Origin: Streptomyces scabiei 87.22
GTDB lineage: Bacteria; Actinomycetota; Actinomycetes; Streptomycetales; Streptomycetaceae
Length of the DNA: 64,000 bases
Direction of reading: 5' to 3'
Assembly: GCF_000091305.1 (NCBI RefSeq)
Contig: NC_013929.1
Location: forward strand, 7,564,001-7,628,000
The notes beneath the pieces were generated by a model, which saw only the letters and a program-made list of their open reading frames with translations, was not told the DNA's origin and searched no databases. Every line of letters starts with the position of its first letter. Positions within the stretch are counted from its first letter, which is position 1. Positions 8,572 to 16,052 of this stretch are shown one piece after another. A program made the position numbers and the translations under genes.

Positions 8572-8732
8572 ACGGCCTGTCCACCGTCCTGATCGTCGTC
8601 GGCCTCTTCCTGGTCGGCGGGATCATCTCCTTCGTCAAGCAGGGCATGCCGAAGCAGCTCGTCGTGCTGCTCTCCGTCGGCGCCGCGATGTGCCTGGTCG
8701 CCGGTGTCATGAGGCTGGAGGTGTGGAATTGA
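8568..8732 (+). CDS. 54-residue membrane protein between hisB and hisH
   Basis: The frame opens with GTG 8568 overlapping the hisB stop and closes with TGA 8730-8732 overlapping the hisH TTG start, so it is embedded in the operon by two 4-nt overlaps and is very likely translated. The protein has two hydrophobic helices (TVLIVVGLFLVGGIISFV and QLVVLLSVGAAMCLVAGVM) joined by KQGMPKQ, a hairpin membrane protein. No motif indicates a function. A small open frame at this place has been noted in the S. coelicolor his cluster, as I recall. Its role in histidine synthesis is unknown. Confidence 0.75.
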   Translation: MNGLSTVLIVVGLFLVGGIISFVKQGMPKQLVVLLSVGAAMCLVAGVMRLEVWN

Positions 8733-9370
8733 GCGCCCCCAAGAAGGTCGTCGTCTTCGACTACGGCTTCGGCAACGTGAGGTCCGCCGAGCGCGCCCTC
8801 GCCCGCACCGGCGCCGAGGTCGAGATAACACGTGACTTCGACAGGGCCATGAACGCCGACGGGCTGCTGGTCCCCGGCGTCGGGGCCTTCGCCGCCTGCA
8901 TGAAGGGCCTCAAGGAGGCGCGCGGCGACTGGATCATCGACCGGCGCCTGTCCGGCGGCCGCCCGGTGATGGGCATCTGCGTCGGCATGCAGATCCTCTT
9001 CGCCCGCGGCATCGAGCACGGCGTGGAGACCGAGGGGCTCGACGAGTGGCCCGGCGCGGTCGAGCCGCTCCAGGCCGAGATCGTGCCGCACATGGGCTGG
9101 AACACCGTCGAGGCCCCGGCCGGCACCCGGCTGTTCGCCGGCCTGGACGCCGACGCCCGCTTCTACTTCGTGCACTCCTACGCCGTCCACGACTGGTCCC
9201 TGGAGACGCACAACCCCGCGCTCACCGCACCGAAGGTCACGTGGTCGACGCACGGCAAGCCCTTCGTGGCGGCCGTGGAGAACGGTGCGCTCTGGGCCAC
9301 CCAGTTCCACCCCGAGAAGTCCGGCGACGCCGGAGCGCAGCTGCTGACCAACTGGATCGGAACCCTCTGA
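8729..9370 (+). CDS. hisH: Imidazole glycerol phosphate synthase, glutaminase subunit
   Basis: HisH releases ammonia from glutamine and passes it to HisF. The 213-residue class I glutamine amidotransferase has VVVFDYGFGNVRSAE at the start, LLVPGVGAF, the nucleophile cysteine in GICVGMQILF, and the His-Glu pair in ATQFHPEKSGDAG. The TTG at 8729 is preferred because GGAGG (8717-8721) sits 7 nt before it; an in-frame GTG at 8723 would be only 1 nt from that site. It overlaps the small membrane gene upstream and priA downstream (ATG at 9370 shares one base with the TGA). Confidence 0.94.
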   Translation: MSAPKKVVVFDYGFGNVRSAERALARTGAEVEITRDFDRAMNADGLLVPGVGAFAACMKGLKEARGDWIIDRRLSGGRPVMGICVGMQILFARGIEHGVETEGLDEWPGAVEPLQAEIVPHMGWNTVEAPAGTRLFAGLDADARFYFVHSYAVHDWSLETHNPALTAPKVTWSTHGKPFVAAVENGALWATQFHPEKSGDAGAQLLTNWIGTL

Positions 9371-10098
9371 TGGCTTCGAAGCTCGAACTCCTGCCCGCCG
9401 TGGACGTCCGTGACGGCCAGGCGGTCCGGCTCGTCCACGGCGAGTCCGGTACCGAGACCTCCTACGGCTCACCGCTGCAGGCCGCCCTGGCCTGGCAGGG
9501 CGCGGGCGCCGAGTGGCTGCACCTGGTCGACCTGGACGCGGCGTTCGGCACCGGCGACAACCGGGACCTGGTAGCCGGGGTCACCCGGGCCATGGACATC
9601 AAGGTCGAACTGTCCGGCGGCATCCGGGACGACGCCTCCCTGGCGAAGGCCCTGGCCACCGGCTGCACCCGCGTCAACCTGGGCACGGCCGCCCTGGAGA
9701 CCCCCGAATGGGTCGCCAAGGTCATCGCCGAGCACGGCGACAGGATCGCCGTGGGCCTCGACGTGCGCGGCACGACGCTGAAGGGCCGCGGCTGGACCCG
9801 CGACGGCGGCGACCTCTACGAGACGCTGGAGCGCCTCGACAAGGAGGGCTGCGCCCGCTACGTCGTCACCGACATCGCCAAGGACGGCACCCTCCAGGGC
9901 CCCAACCTGGAGCTGCTGAAGAACGTGTGCGCGGCCACCGACCGCCCGGTCGTGGCGTCCGGCGGCGTGTCGTCCCTCGACGACCTGCGGGCCATCGCCG
10001 AGCTGGTACCCCTCGGTGTCGAGGGGGCCATCGTCGGCAAGGCCCTGTACGCGAAGGCGTTCACCCTGGAAGAGGCCCTGGAGGTTGTGTCGTCATGA
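9370..10098 (+). CDS. priA: Bifunctional ProFAR/PRA isomerase (HisA and TrpF activities)
   Basis: A 242-residue (beta-alpha)8-barrel. It aligns with HisA: LLPAVDVRDGQAVRLVHGE (catalytic Asp in VDV), VELSGGIRDDASL, VGLDVRG and YVVTDIAKDGTLQGPN (second catalytic Asp region), then VASGGVSSLDDL for phosphate binding. In Streptomyces and mycobacteria this enzyme (PriA) isomerises both ProFAR in histidine synthesis and phosphoribosyl-anthranilate in tryptophan synthesis, and no separate trpF exists. That fits this window, where the trp genes lack trpF. The dual activity is inferred from family knowledge, not from a residue-level proof. Confidence 0.93.
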   Translation: MASKLELLPAVDVRDGQAVRLVHGESGTETSYGSPLQAALAWQGAGAEWLHLVDLDAAFGTGDNRDLVAGVTRAMDIKVELSGGIRDDASLAKALATGCTRVNLGTAALETPEWVAKVIAEHGDRIAVGLDVRGTTLKGRGWTRDGGDLYETLERLDKEGCARYVVTDIAKDGTLQGPNLELLKNVCAATDRPVVASGGVSSLDDLRAIAELVPLGVEGAIVGKALYAKAFTLEEALEVVSS

Positions 10099-10487
10099 CG
10101 TCCGAAGCCGTGCGGCGGGTGCAGAGCGGGAGTCCCTGGGAGGAGTCCTTCGGTTTCGCGCGCGCCGTCGCGGCGGGCGACCGTGTCCTGGTGGCGGGTA
10201 CGACGGCCTTCCGGGGCGAGGTGTTGCACGGGGAGGGCGACCCCTACGAACAGGCCAAGGCGGCCTTCACCCACGCGGTCGAGGCGCTCGGCGAGTTCGG
10301 GCTCGGCGCCGAGTCGGTGATCCGTACCCGGATGTACCTGACCCACATGCGGGACGTGGAGGCCGTGGGGCGGGCACACAAGGAGATCTTCGACCCGGTG
10401 CGTCCCGCCGCGACGCTGCTGGTCGTGGAGGGTTTCGTCGACCCCCGCATCCTCGTCGAAGTAGAGATCGAAGCATTCAGAGGCTAG
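10095..10487 (+). CDS. RidA/YjgF family protein
   Basis: A 130-residue protein of the RidA (YjgF/YER057c/UK114) fold, with RAVAAGDRVLVAGTTAF, QAKAAFTHAVEALGEFGLG, VIRTRMYLTHM and PAATLLVVEGFVDPRILVEVEIEAF. The arginine in VIRTRMYL is the position used by active RidA to bind the carboxylate of enamine/imine substrates. RidA hydrolyses 2-aminoacrylate and related imines made by PLP enzymes. ATG 10095 overlaps the priA stop by 4 nt, so it is part of the his operon; its link to histidine synthesis is unknown, although operon neighbours include a PLP enzyme. Confidence 0.88.
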   Translation: MTSEAVRRVQSGSPWEESFGFARAVAAGDRVLVAGTTAFRGEVLHGEGDPYEQAKAAFTHAVEALGEFGLGAESVIRTRMYLTHMRDVEAVGRAHKEIFDPVRPAATLLVVEGFVDPRILVEVEIEAFRG

Positions 10488-10552
10488 GCGCTCGCGGGCC
10501 TTCGCCGGCCCTCCCGAGGCCATCTGGCCATTCCTAAGGAGCCGTGGATTTC

Positions 10553-11308
10553 ATGACCCTGGCGGTCCGAGTCATCCCCTGCCTGGACGTGGACAACGGC
10601 CGGGTCGTCAAGGGCGTCAACTTCCAGAACCTGCGCGACGCGGGAGACCCCGTCGAGATGGCGAAGGTCTACGACGCCGAGGGCGCCGACGAGCTGACGT
10701 TCCTGGACATCACCGCCTCGTCGGGCAACCGCGAGACGACGTACGACGTGGTGCGCCGCACCGCCGAGCAGGTCTTCATCCCGCTGACGGTCGGCGGCGG
10801 CGTCCGCACGGCCGAGGACGTGGACAAGCTGCTGCGGGCGGGCGCGGACAAGGTCGGCGTCAACACGGCGGCGATCGCCCGCCCCGACCTCATCCGCGAG
10901 ATCGCCGAGCGCTTCGGCCGCCAGGTGCTGGTCCTGTCGGTCGACGCCCGCCGTACGGAGGCCGGATCCTTCGAGGTCACCACCCACGGCGGCCGCAAGG
11001 GCACCGGCATCGACGCCGTCGAGTGGGCCCACCGGGCCGCCGAACTGGGCGCGGGCGAGATCCTGCTCAACTCCATGGACGCGGACGGCACCAAGGACGG
11101 CTACGACCTGGAGATGATCACCGCAGTCCGCAAGCACGTCACGGTCCCCGTCATCGCCTCCGGCGGCGCCGGCCGGCTCGCCGACTTCCCCCCGGCCGTC
11201 GAGGCGGGCGCCGACGCCGTCCTCGCCGCCTCCGTCTTCCACTTCGGCGACCTGCGCATCGGCGAGGTCAAGAACGCGCTGCGGACGGCCGGGCACCCGG
11301 TGCGCTGA
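10553..11308 (+). CDS. hisF: Imidazole glycerol phosphate synthase, cyclase subunit
   Basis: HisF uses ammonia from HisH to make imidazole glycerol phosphate and AICAR. The 251-residue barrel has VRVIPCLDVDNGRVVKGVNF (catalytic Asp), TVGGGVRTAEDVDKLLRAGADKVGVN, and ILLNSMDADGTKDGYDLEM (second catalytic Asp) with VIASGGAG for phosphate. An AAGGAG at 10536-10541 serves the start; the ATG at 10553 gives the usual family start MTLAVRVIPC, whereas a GTG at 10544 is only 2 nt from the AAGGAG. It is separated by 65 nt from the RidA gene and ends the his operon before a strong hairpin. Confidence 0.95.
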   Translation: MTLAVRVIPCLDVDNGRVVKGVNFQNLRDAGDPVEMAKVYDAEGADELTFLDITASSGNRETTYDVVRRTAEQVFIPLTVGGGVRTAEDVDKLLRAGADKVGVNTAAIARPDLIREIAERFGRQVLVLSVDARRTEAGSFEVTTHGGRKGTGIDAVEWAHRAAELGAGEILLNSMDADGTKDGYDLEMITAVRKHVTVPVIASGGAGRLADFPPAVEAGADAVLAASVFHFGDLRIGEVKNALRTAGHPVR

Positions 11309-11331
11309 CGCCGTCGGACGCTGGGACGCGG

Positions 11332-11356
11332 GCCCCGGTCACCCGGTGACCGGGGC
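11332..11356. terminator. Convergent terminator hairpin after hisF
   Basis: A perfect 11-bp stem (GCCCCGGTCAC / GTGACCGGGGC) with a 3-nt loop lies between the convergent ends of hisF and the TIGR03085 gene. It lacks a U-tract, as is usual in Streptomyces. Confidence 0.7.
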
Positions 11357-11370
11357 TCCGCCGACCAGGT

Positions 11371-12006
11371 TCAGATCCCGAGCTGCTTCGTCTCGTGCAG
11401 CTTGGCGATCGCCTCCTTCTCGCCCTCCAGCTCCACATCGGCGACCTGCTGGCGGCCGTAGAGGAACAGCAGCAGCTCGGCGGGCTCGCCGGTGACGGTG
11501 ACGACGGGGGCGCCGCGGTGGGCCACCGCCGTCCGCCCGTCGGGGCGGCGCAGGACCAGACCGGTGGGGGAGCGGCGGCCCATCAGGCGGGCCGTGCGCT
11601 CCAGACGGGACCACAGCGCGTCCTGGAAGACGTGGTCGAGCTCGCGCGGGGTCCACTCGGGCCGGGCCCGGCGGATGTCCTCGGTGTGGACGTAGAACTC
11701 GATCGTGTTCGACGCCTCGTCGATCTGCTTGAGGTTGAAGGGCGAGAAACGCGGCGGACCGGTCCGCACGAGCTGGACCAGCTCCTCGTACGGCTTGGCG
11801 GCGAACTCCTGCATCACCCGGTCGAGGCGCGACGCGAGCTGTTTGATGAGTATGCCGCCTGCGGCATCGGGGCGACGCTCGCGCACGACCACGTGTGCGG
11901 CCAGATCACGGGTCGTCCAGCCCTCGCACAGGGTGGGGGCCTCGGGGCCGGCGGTCTCCAACAGGTCGGCGAAGAGAAGCCGTTCACGCTTGGCATGGGT
12001 AGACAT
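11371..12006 (-). CDS. TIGR03085 family protein (DinB/maleylpyruvate-isomerase-like fold)
   Basis: A 211-residue protein with a start typical of mycothiol-dependent maleylpyruvate isomerase N-terminal / DinB-like domains: LLFADLLETAGPEAPTLCEGWTTRDLAAHVVVRE, whose His is one of the three metal ligands. A second His is in TIEFYVHTEDIRRA near residue 120. The family TIGR03085 is actinobacterial; members are often called metal-binding proteins and may use mycothiol. The actual reaction is unknown. The gene is leftward, alone, between hisF and hisI, with ATG 12006 as the only reasonable start. Confidence 0.8.
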   Translation of the reverse strand: MSTHAKRERLLFADLLETAGPEAPTLCEGWTTRDLAAHVVVRERRPDAAGGILIKQLASRLDRVMQEFAAKPYEELVQLVRTGPPRFSPFNLKQIDEASNTIEFYVHTEDIRRARPEWTPRELDHVFQDALWSRLERTARLMGRRSPTGLVLRRPDGRTAVAHRGAPVVTVTGEPAELLLFLYGRQQVADVELEGEKEAIAKLHETKQLGI

Positions 12007-12176
12007 GCCGGCCAGCCTACGACCGCGCCGCCACCCGGCCCAGCACAGGTCGCGCCGATCCGGCCCGCCGGTACCCGGACGGTCGGTACCCGGACGGTCG
12101 TCCCGCGGGCCGGTCATACGTACGACAAGAGGGTCCGGCCTGTGGACAACCGGCGAGGCCGGCCGGTGCGGCGCGG

Positions 12177-12182
12177 CACAAT
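12177..12182 (+). promoter_or_regulatory. -10-like CACAAT for hisI
   Basis: CACAAT ends 7 nt before the ATG at 12190, consistent with a leaderless transcript; the same hexamer and spacing occur before the DUF2752 gene at 15358. Confidence 0.45.
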
Positions 12183-12189
12183 GGCACGC

Positions 12190-12645
12190 ATGACCAGCAC
12201 GCCGTCCTCCAGCAGCCCCCACCGTCCCGGAGCCCCCGCCGGCCCCGGCACGCCCAGCGCGCTGGACCCCGGGATCGCCGCCCGCCTCAAGCGCGGCGCC
12301 GACGGGCTCCTGCCCGCCATCGCCCAGCAGTACGACACCGGTGAGGTGCTCATGCTCGGCTGGATGGACGACGAGGCCCTGCACCGCACGCTCACCACCG
12401 GCCGCTGCACCTACTGGTCGCGCAGCCGCCGCGAGTACTGGGTCAAGGGCGACACCTCCGGCCACGTCCAGTGGGTGAAGTCCGTCAGCCTGGACTGCGA
12501 CGCCGACACCGTCCTCGTCAAGGTCGACCAGGTCGGCGCCGCCTGCCACACCGGCGCCCGCACCTGCTTCGACGAGGACGTCCTCAAGGCCGAGGAAGGC
12601 ACCCCGGGCGGCGCCGATTCCGACGTACCGTCACTGGATCAGTAA
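12190..12645 (+). CDS. hisI: Phosphoribosyl-AMP cyclohydrolase
   Basis: HisI opens the adenine ring of PR-AMP, the third step of histidine synthesis. After a ~25-residue Ser/Pro-rich N-terminus the 151-residue protein carries the family motifs: MLGWMDDEALHRTLTTGRCTYWSRSRREYWVKGDTSGH, VKSVSLDCDADTVLVKVDQ and the zinc-binding ACHTGARTCF. It is the monofunctional form without HisE. ATG 12190 is preferred over ATG 12181 because 12181 lies inside the -10-like CACAAT. Only 11 nt separate it from trpE, so a histidine and a tryptophan gene form one transcription unit. Confidence 0.94.
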   Translation: MTSTPSSSSPHRPGAPAGPGTPSALDPGIAARLKRGADGLLPAIAQQYDTGEVLMLGWMDDEALHRTLTTGRCTYWSRSRREYWVKGDTSGHVQWVKSVSLDCDADTVLVKVDQVGAACHTGARTCFDEDVLKAEEGTPGGADSDVPSLDQ

Positions 12646-12656
12646 GGTCAGCCGCC

Positions 12657-14135
12657 ATGGACCTCGAGACGTTCCGCAAGCTGGCCGGCGACCGCCGCGT
12701 CATCCCCGTCAGCCGCAAGCTCCTCGCCGACGGCGACACCCCCGTCGGGCTCTACCGCAAGCTCGCCGCCGAGCGCTCCGGCACCTTCCTCCTGGAATCC
12801 GCGGAGAACGGCCGCTCGTGGTCCCGCTACTCCTTCGTCGGCGTCCGCAGCCATGCCACTCTCACCGCCCGCGACGGGCAGGCCCACTGGCTCGGCACCC
12901 CGCCCGTCGGCGTCCCCGTGGACGGCGACCCCCTCGCCGCCCTGCGCGCCACCATCGAGGCCCTCCACACCCCCCACCAGGAGGGCATGCCCCCCTTCAC
13001 CGGCGGCATGGTCGGCTACCTGGGCTACGACATCGTGCGCCGCCTGGAGAAGATCGGCCCCGGCGGCCGGGACGACCTGCGGCTGCCCGAGCTGACCATG
13101 CTGCTGACCAGCGACCTGGCGGTCATGGACCACTGGGAGGGCTCGGTCCTGCTGATCGCCAACGCCATCAACCACAACGACCTCGACACCGGCGTCGACG
13201 AGGCCCACGCCGACGCGATCGCCCGCCTCGACGCCATGGAGGCCGACCTCGCCCGGCCTGTGGCCCAGCCCCCGGCGGCGCTCCCACCCTCCGAACTGCC
13301 CGAGTACACCGCGCTGTGGGGCGGCCCCGACTTCCAGGACGCCGTCGAGGACATCAAGGAACGCATCCGGGCCGGCGAGGCCTTCCAGGTCGTCCCCTCC
13401 CAGCGCTTCGAGACCCCGTGCACGGCGAGCGCGCTGGACGTCTACCGCGTCCTGAGGGCGACCAACCCCTCCCCGTACATGTACCTGTTCCGCTTCGACG
13501 GCTTCGACGTCGTCGGATCCTCCCCCGAGGCCCTGGTCAAGGTCGAGGACGGCCAGGCCATGGTCCACCCCATCGCCGGCACCCGGCACCGGGGCGCGAC
13601 CCCGCAGGAGGACCAGGCCCTCGCCGACGAACTGCTCGCCGACCCCAAGGAGCGCGCCGAGCACCTGATGCTCGTCGACCTGGGCCGCAACGATCTGGGC
13701 CGGGTCTGCGAGCCGGGCTCGGTCGAGGTCGTCGACTTCATGTCCGTCGAGCGCTACTCCCACGTCATGCACATCGTGTCCACCGTCACCGGCCGGGTCG
13801 CGGCGGGCCGCACGGCCTTCGACGTCCTGACCGCCTGCTTCCCCGCCGGCACCCTCTCCGGCGCCCCCAAACCGCGCGCGATGCAGATCATCGACGAACT
13901 GGAGCCGTCCCGCCGGGGCCTGTACGGCGGCTGCGTCGGCTACCTCGACTTCGCCGGGGACTCCGACACCGCCATCGCCATCCGCACGGCACTGCTGCGC
14001 GACGGCACGGCGTACGTCCAGGCCGGCGCCGGCATCGTCGCCGACTCCGACCCCCTCGCCGAGGACACCGAGTGCCGCAACAAGGCGGCGGCCGTCCTGC
14101 GCGCGGTGCACACGGCCAACCGGCTGGGCGAGTAG
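12657..14135 (+). CDS. trpE: Anthranilate synthase component I
   Basis: TrpE makes anthranilate from chorismate with ammonia supplied by a glutaminase subunit (TrpG), not encoded in this window. The 492-residue protein has the N-terminal LLESAENGRSWSRYSFVG (the LLES and S motif tied to tryptophan feedback binding), MPPFTGGMVGYLGYDIVRR, and the chorismate-utilising core with FQVVPSQRF, SPEALVKVEDG, IAGTRHRGAT, MLVDLGRNDLGRVC, FPAGTLSGAPKPRAMQIIDELE and QAGAGIVADSDP. No Trp-rich leader peptide or attenuator can fit in the 11-nt gap from hisI. Confidence 0.96.
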   Translation: MDLETFRKLAGDRRVIPVSRKLLADGDTPVGLYRKLAAERSGTFLLESAENGRSWSRYSFVGVRSHATLTARDGQAHWLGTPPVGVPVDGDPLAALRATIEALHTPHQEGMPPFTGGMVGYLGYDIVRRLEKIGPGGRDDLRLPELTMLLTSDLAVMDHWEGSVLLIANAINHNDLDTGVDEAHADAIARLDAMEADLARPVAQPPAALPPSELPEYTALWGGPDFQDAVEDIKERIRAGEAFQVVPSQRFETPCTASALDVYRVLRATNPSPYMYLFRFDGFDVVGSSPEALVKVEDGQAMVHPIAGTRHRGATPQEDQALADELLADPKERAEHLMLVDLGRNDLGRVCEPGSVEVVDFMSVERYSHVMHIVSTVTGRVAAGRTAFDVLTACFPAGTLSGAPKPRAMQIIDELEPSRRGLYGGCVGYLDFAGDSDTAIAIRTALLRDGTAYVQAGAGIVADSDPLAEDTECRNKAAAVLRAVHTANRLGE

Positions 14136-14151
14136 GGCGCTTCTCACGTCG

Positions 14152-14175
14152 CCCCGGGTGACGCCCCGCCCGGGG
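14152..14175 (+). terminator. GC-rich hairpin after trpE
   Basis: CCCCGGG (14152-14158) pairs with CCCGGGG (14169-14175) just after the trpE stop and before the promoter-like GATAGT of the next gene. It may end the hisI-trpE transcript. Confidence 0.4.
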
Positions 14176-14182
14176 AGCAGGC

Positions 14183-14188
14183 GATAGT
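14183..14188 (+). promoter_or_regulatory. -10-like GATAGT before the Trp-associated membrane gene
   Basis: GATAGT is followed by 7 nt and the GTG at 14196, indicating a leaderless start. Confidence 0.4.
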
Positions 14189-14195
14189 GGAGTAC

Positions 14196-14834
14196 GTGAC
14201 CGCAGCACCTGACCACCCCCGTTCCGAACCCGCGTCCGTCCGCGCCGGCCGGCGCAGTCTCGCTCTGGCGCTGCTCAGCGGCGCCCTGGGCGCGGCCGTC
14301 GTGCTGCTCGCCAGCCGGCAGCGCTGGTCGCAGGGCACCATCTCGGTGGCGGGCGGCGACTTCCCGCTGACCGCCCAGGGCAGTGACGTCACGGGCGTGC
14401 CCGCGGCGCTCGCCGTGGTGGGCCTGGCCGCGCTCGTCGCCGTCTTCGCCGTACGCCGCTCCGGGCGCGTCCTGGTCTCCGCGCTGCTCGCCCTCTCCGG
14501 GGCGGGCACGATCGCCGCCGCACTGCTCGGAGCCCAGGACGGCGCCGCGCTCGACGACAAGGCGGCCGAGGCCTCTGGCGACACCGCGGCGACCGTCGAC
14601 GCGCTCGGTCACACCGGCTGGCCGTACGTCGCGGCCGTCGGCGGCGCGCTCATCCTGCTCGCCGGACTGCTCGCGCTGCGCCACGGACGGCGGTGGCCCG
14701 CGATGTCCGGCCGCTACGAACGCGACGGCACCCCCCGGCCGCGCCGGGCCCGGCCCGTCGACCCCGACCGGCCCGAGGACATGTGGAAGGCCCTGGACCG
14801 CGGCGAGGACCCGACGGGACCCGGCCCCGCCTAG
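14196..14834 (+). CDS. Trp-operon-associated membrane protein (TIGR02234 family)
   Basis: A 212-residue membrane protein with four hydrophobic helices at about 23-41, 65-85, 95-112 and 140-160, and a polar C-terminal tail ending DPDRPEDMWKALDRGEDPTG. This layout and its place directly after trpE match the TIGR02234/Trp_oprn_chp family, membrane proteins found next to actinobacterial trp genes and of unknown function. GTG 14196 (VTAAPDH) is chosen because of the 7-nt spacing from GATAGT; GTG 14187 would overlap that element. Confidence 0.8.
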   Translation: MTAAPDHPRSEPASVRAGRRSLALALLSGALGAAVVLLASRQRWSQGTISVAGGDFPLTAQGSDVTGVPAALAVVGLAALVAVFAVRRSGRVLVSALLALSGAGTIAAALLGAQDGAALDDKAAEASGDTAATVDALGHTGWPYVAAVGGALILLAGLLALRHGRRWPAMSGRYERDGTPRPRRARPVDPDRPEDMWKALDRGEDPTGPGPA

Positions 14835-15002
14835 GCCACCACCCGGGTCGCAGACACCGAACGACCCCCCGAACGCGGGAGTGGACACCCCCGCTCAAGG
14901 CACCCGTACCCGTACGGGACAATGGACGACGAGCGTCCGACTCAGCACAGGCATCGAGCGACACGCATCGAGCACCACGCAATGGACAACGAGGAGCAAG
15001 TC

Positions 15003-15275
15003 ATGGCGGGCAGCAGCCACGGTCACACCCCGGCCGCCTGGACCGGCGTCACCATCGCCTTCATCGGTTTCTGCGTCTCGGGCGCCTTCATGGTGATGGC
15101 CGAGCCGCTGGGATTCTGGGCCGGCATGGTCATCACGGTCCTCGGTGGCGTCGTCGGCATGATCATGCGCGCCATGGGCATGGGCCAGCCGAAGGACGCG
15201 CACGCCGTGTACGAGACGGCGGCGGTGCGCGCGCAGACCGGGACGACCCCCGAGCCGGCCGGCGCCAAGGGCTGA
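15003..15275 (+). CDS. HGxxPAAW family small membrane protein
   Basis: A 90-residue protein beginning MAGSSHGHTPAAWTG, which contains the HGxxPAAW signature that gives the family its name. Two membrane helices follow (WTGVTIAFIGFCVSGAFMVM and FWAGMVITVLGGVVGMIM), then a polar tail. A GAGGAG element (14991-14996) sits 6 nt before ATG 15003 and decides the start over ATG 14982. The family is conserved beside actinobacterial trp genes; its function is unknown. Confidence 0.8.
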   Translation: MAGSSHGHTPAAWTGVTIAFIGFCVSGAFMVMAEPLGFWAGMVITVLGGVVGMIMRAMGMGQPKDAHAVYETAAVRAQTGTTPEPAGAKG

Positions 15276-15284
15276 CACCCGCCC

Positions 15285-15319
15285 GAGGGACGGTTCCGCC
15301 TCACCGCGGGCCGTCCCTC
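15285..15319 (+). terminator. Terminator hairpin after the HGxxPAAW gene
   Basis: GAGGGACGG (15285-15293) pairs perfectly with CCGTCCCTC (15311-15319). It separates this gene from the next promoter-like element. Confidence 0.55.
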
Positions 15320-15344
15320 CGGCGCGCGCGTGCCCCGCGCGGGG

Positions 15345-15350
15345 CACAAT
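15345..15350 (+). promoter_or_regulatory. -10-like CACAAT for the DUF2752 gene
   Basis: CACAAT is followed by 7 nt and GTG 15358, the same arrangement as before hisI. Confidence 0.45.
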
Positions 15351-15357
15351 GCGGGGT

Positions 15358-15816
15358 GTGAACGCCGAGACCCAGCCGACCGCGCCACCGCCCCCCGGCG
15401 TGACCGGCCCGACGACGGGCCGCGCGCTCCGCTCGCTCGCGGTGCCCGCCGGGGTGCTCGCGGCCGTCGCCGGTGCCTTCGCGTACGTCGCGGCCGTGGA
15501 CCCCAACGAGCCCGGCCACTACCCGGTCTGCCCGCTGTGGCGCCTCACCGGCCTGTACTGCCCCGGCTGCGGCGGTCTGCGCAGCGCACACGCCTTCTCG
15601 CACGGGGACATCGCGACCGCCCTCACCGACAACGCGCTGGCCGTCGCGGGCTTCCTCGGCTTCGCGGTGCTGTGGACCGTCTGGGTGGTCCGCGCGGCGC
15701 GCGGACGGCCGCTGCGCCTGCGCCTCGGCCCCCTCCACCTGTGGTCCCTCGGCGCATCGGCGCTGGTCTTCACGGTTGTCCGGAACCTGCCGTTCGGTGG
15801 CTGGCTCCATCCTTGA
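15358..15816 (+). CDS. DUF2752 family membrane protein
   Basis: A 152-residue protein with the DUF2752 signature YPVCPLWRLTGLYCPGCGGLRSAHAF: a CP-x(n)-CPGCG cysteine cluster followed by R-x-x-HA, placed between the first membrane helix (AGVLAAVAGAFAYVAAV) and a second (ALAVAGFLGFAVLWTVWVV); a third hydrophobic stretch is near the C-terminus. The four cysteines may bind metal. Function is unknown. GTG 15358 is preferred over ATG 15349, which lies within the CACAAT box. Confidence 0.82.
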   Translation: MNAETQPTAPPPPGVTGPTTGRALRSLAVPAGVLAAVAGAFAYVAAVDPNEPGHYPVCPLWRLTGLYCPGCGGLRSAHAFSHGDIATALTDNALAVAGFLGFAVLWTVWVVRAARGRPLRLRLGPLHLWSLGASALVFTVVRNLPFGGWLHP

Positions 15817-15845
15817 TCGAACCGCGAAGGTCCAGGACGGGGGCA

Positions 15846-15889
15846 CCTCCCGCCCGAGCCGAGCGAAGCCGGTTCGAGGGTGCGGGAGG
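15846..15889 (+). terminator. Inverted repeat after the DUF2752 gene
   Basis: CCTCCCGC (15846-15853) pairs with GCGGGAGG (15882-15889) around a ~28-nt loop containing GAGCCGAGCGAAGCC. This resembles a dispersed Streptomyces hairpin family and probably terminates transcription before trpC. Confidence 0.45.
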
Positions 15890-15995
15890 GATCGCCGTCA
15901 ACCGGATGCGAGGCCCACGCCCTCCTGCGGATACCATCGCAGTGAACTGCCTCAACACTGAGACCGCCCGACTGTCAATACATGACCGTCAAACG

Positions 15996-16024
15996 TTGTC
16001 ACTGATTTTTGCCGTTTTCATCGT
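15996..16024 (+). promoter_or_regulatory. Candidate promoter of trpC
   Basis: TTGTCA (15996-16001) and CATCGT (16019-16024) are 17 bp apart in an unusually AT-rich stretch for this genome, about 28 nt before the trpC start. No leader peptide with Trp codons is visible in the 236-bp gap upstream of trpC. Confidence 0.4.
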
Positions 16025-16052
16025 TCCCACCGTCTGAAAGGGGGCCGCTCGC

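Noticed and set aside
12646..12656. Trp attenuator before trpE
   Set aside because: The gap is only 11 nt and has no leader peptide or alternative stems.
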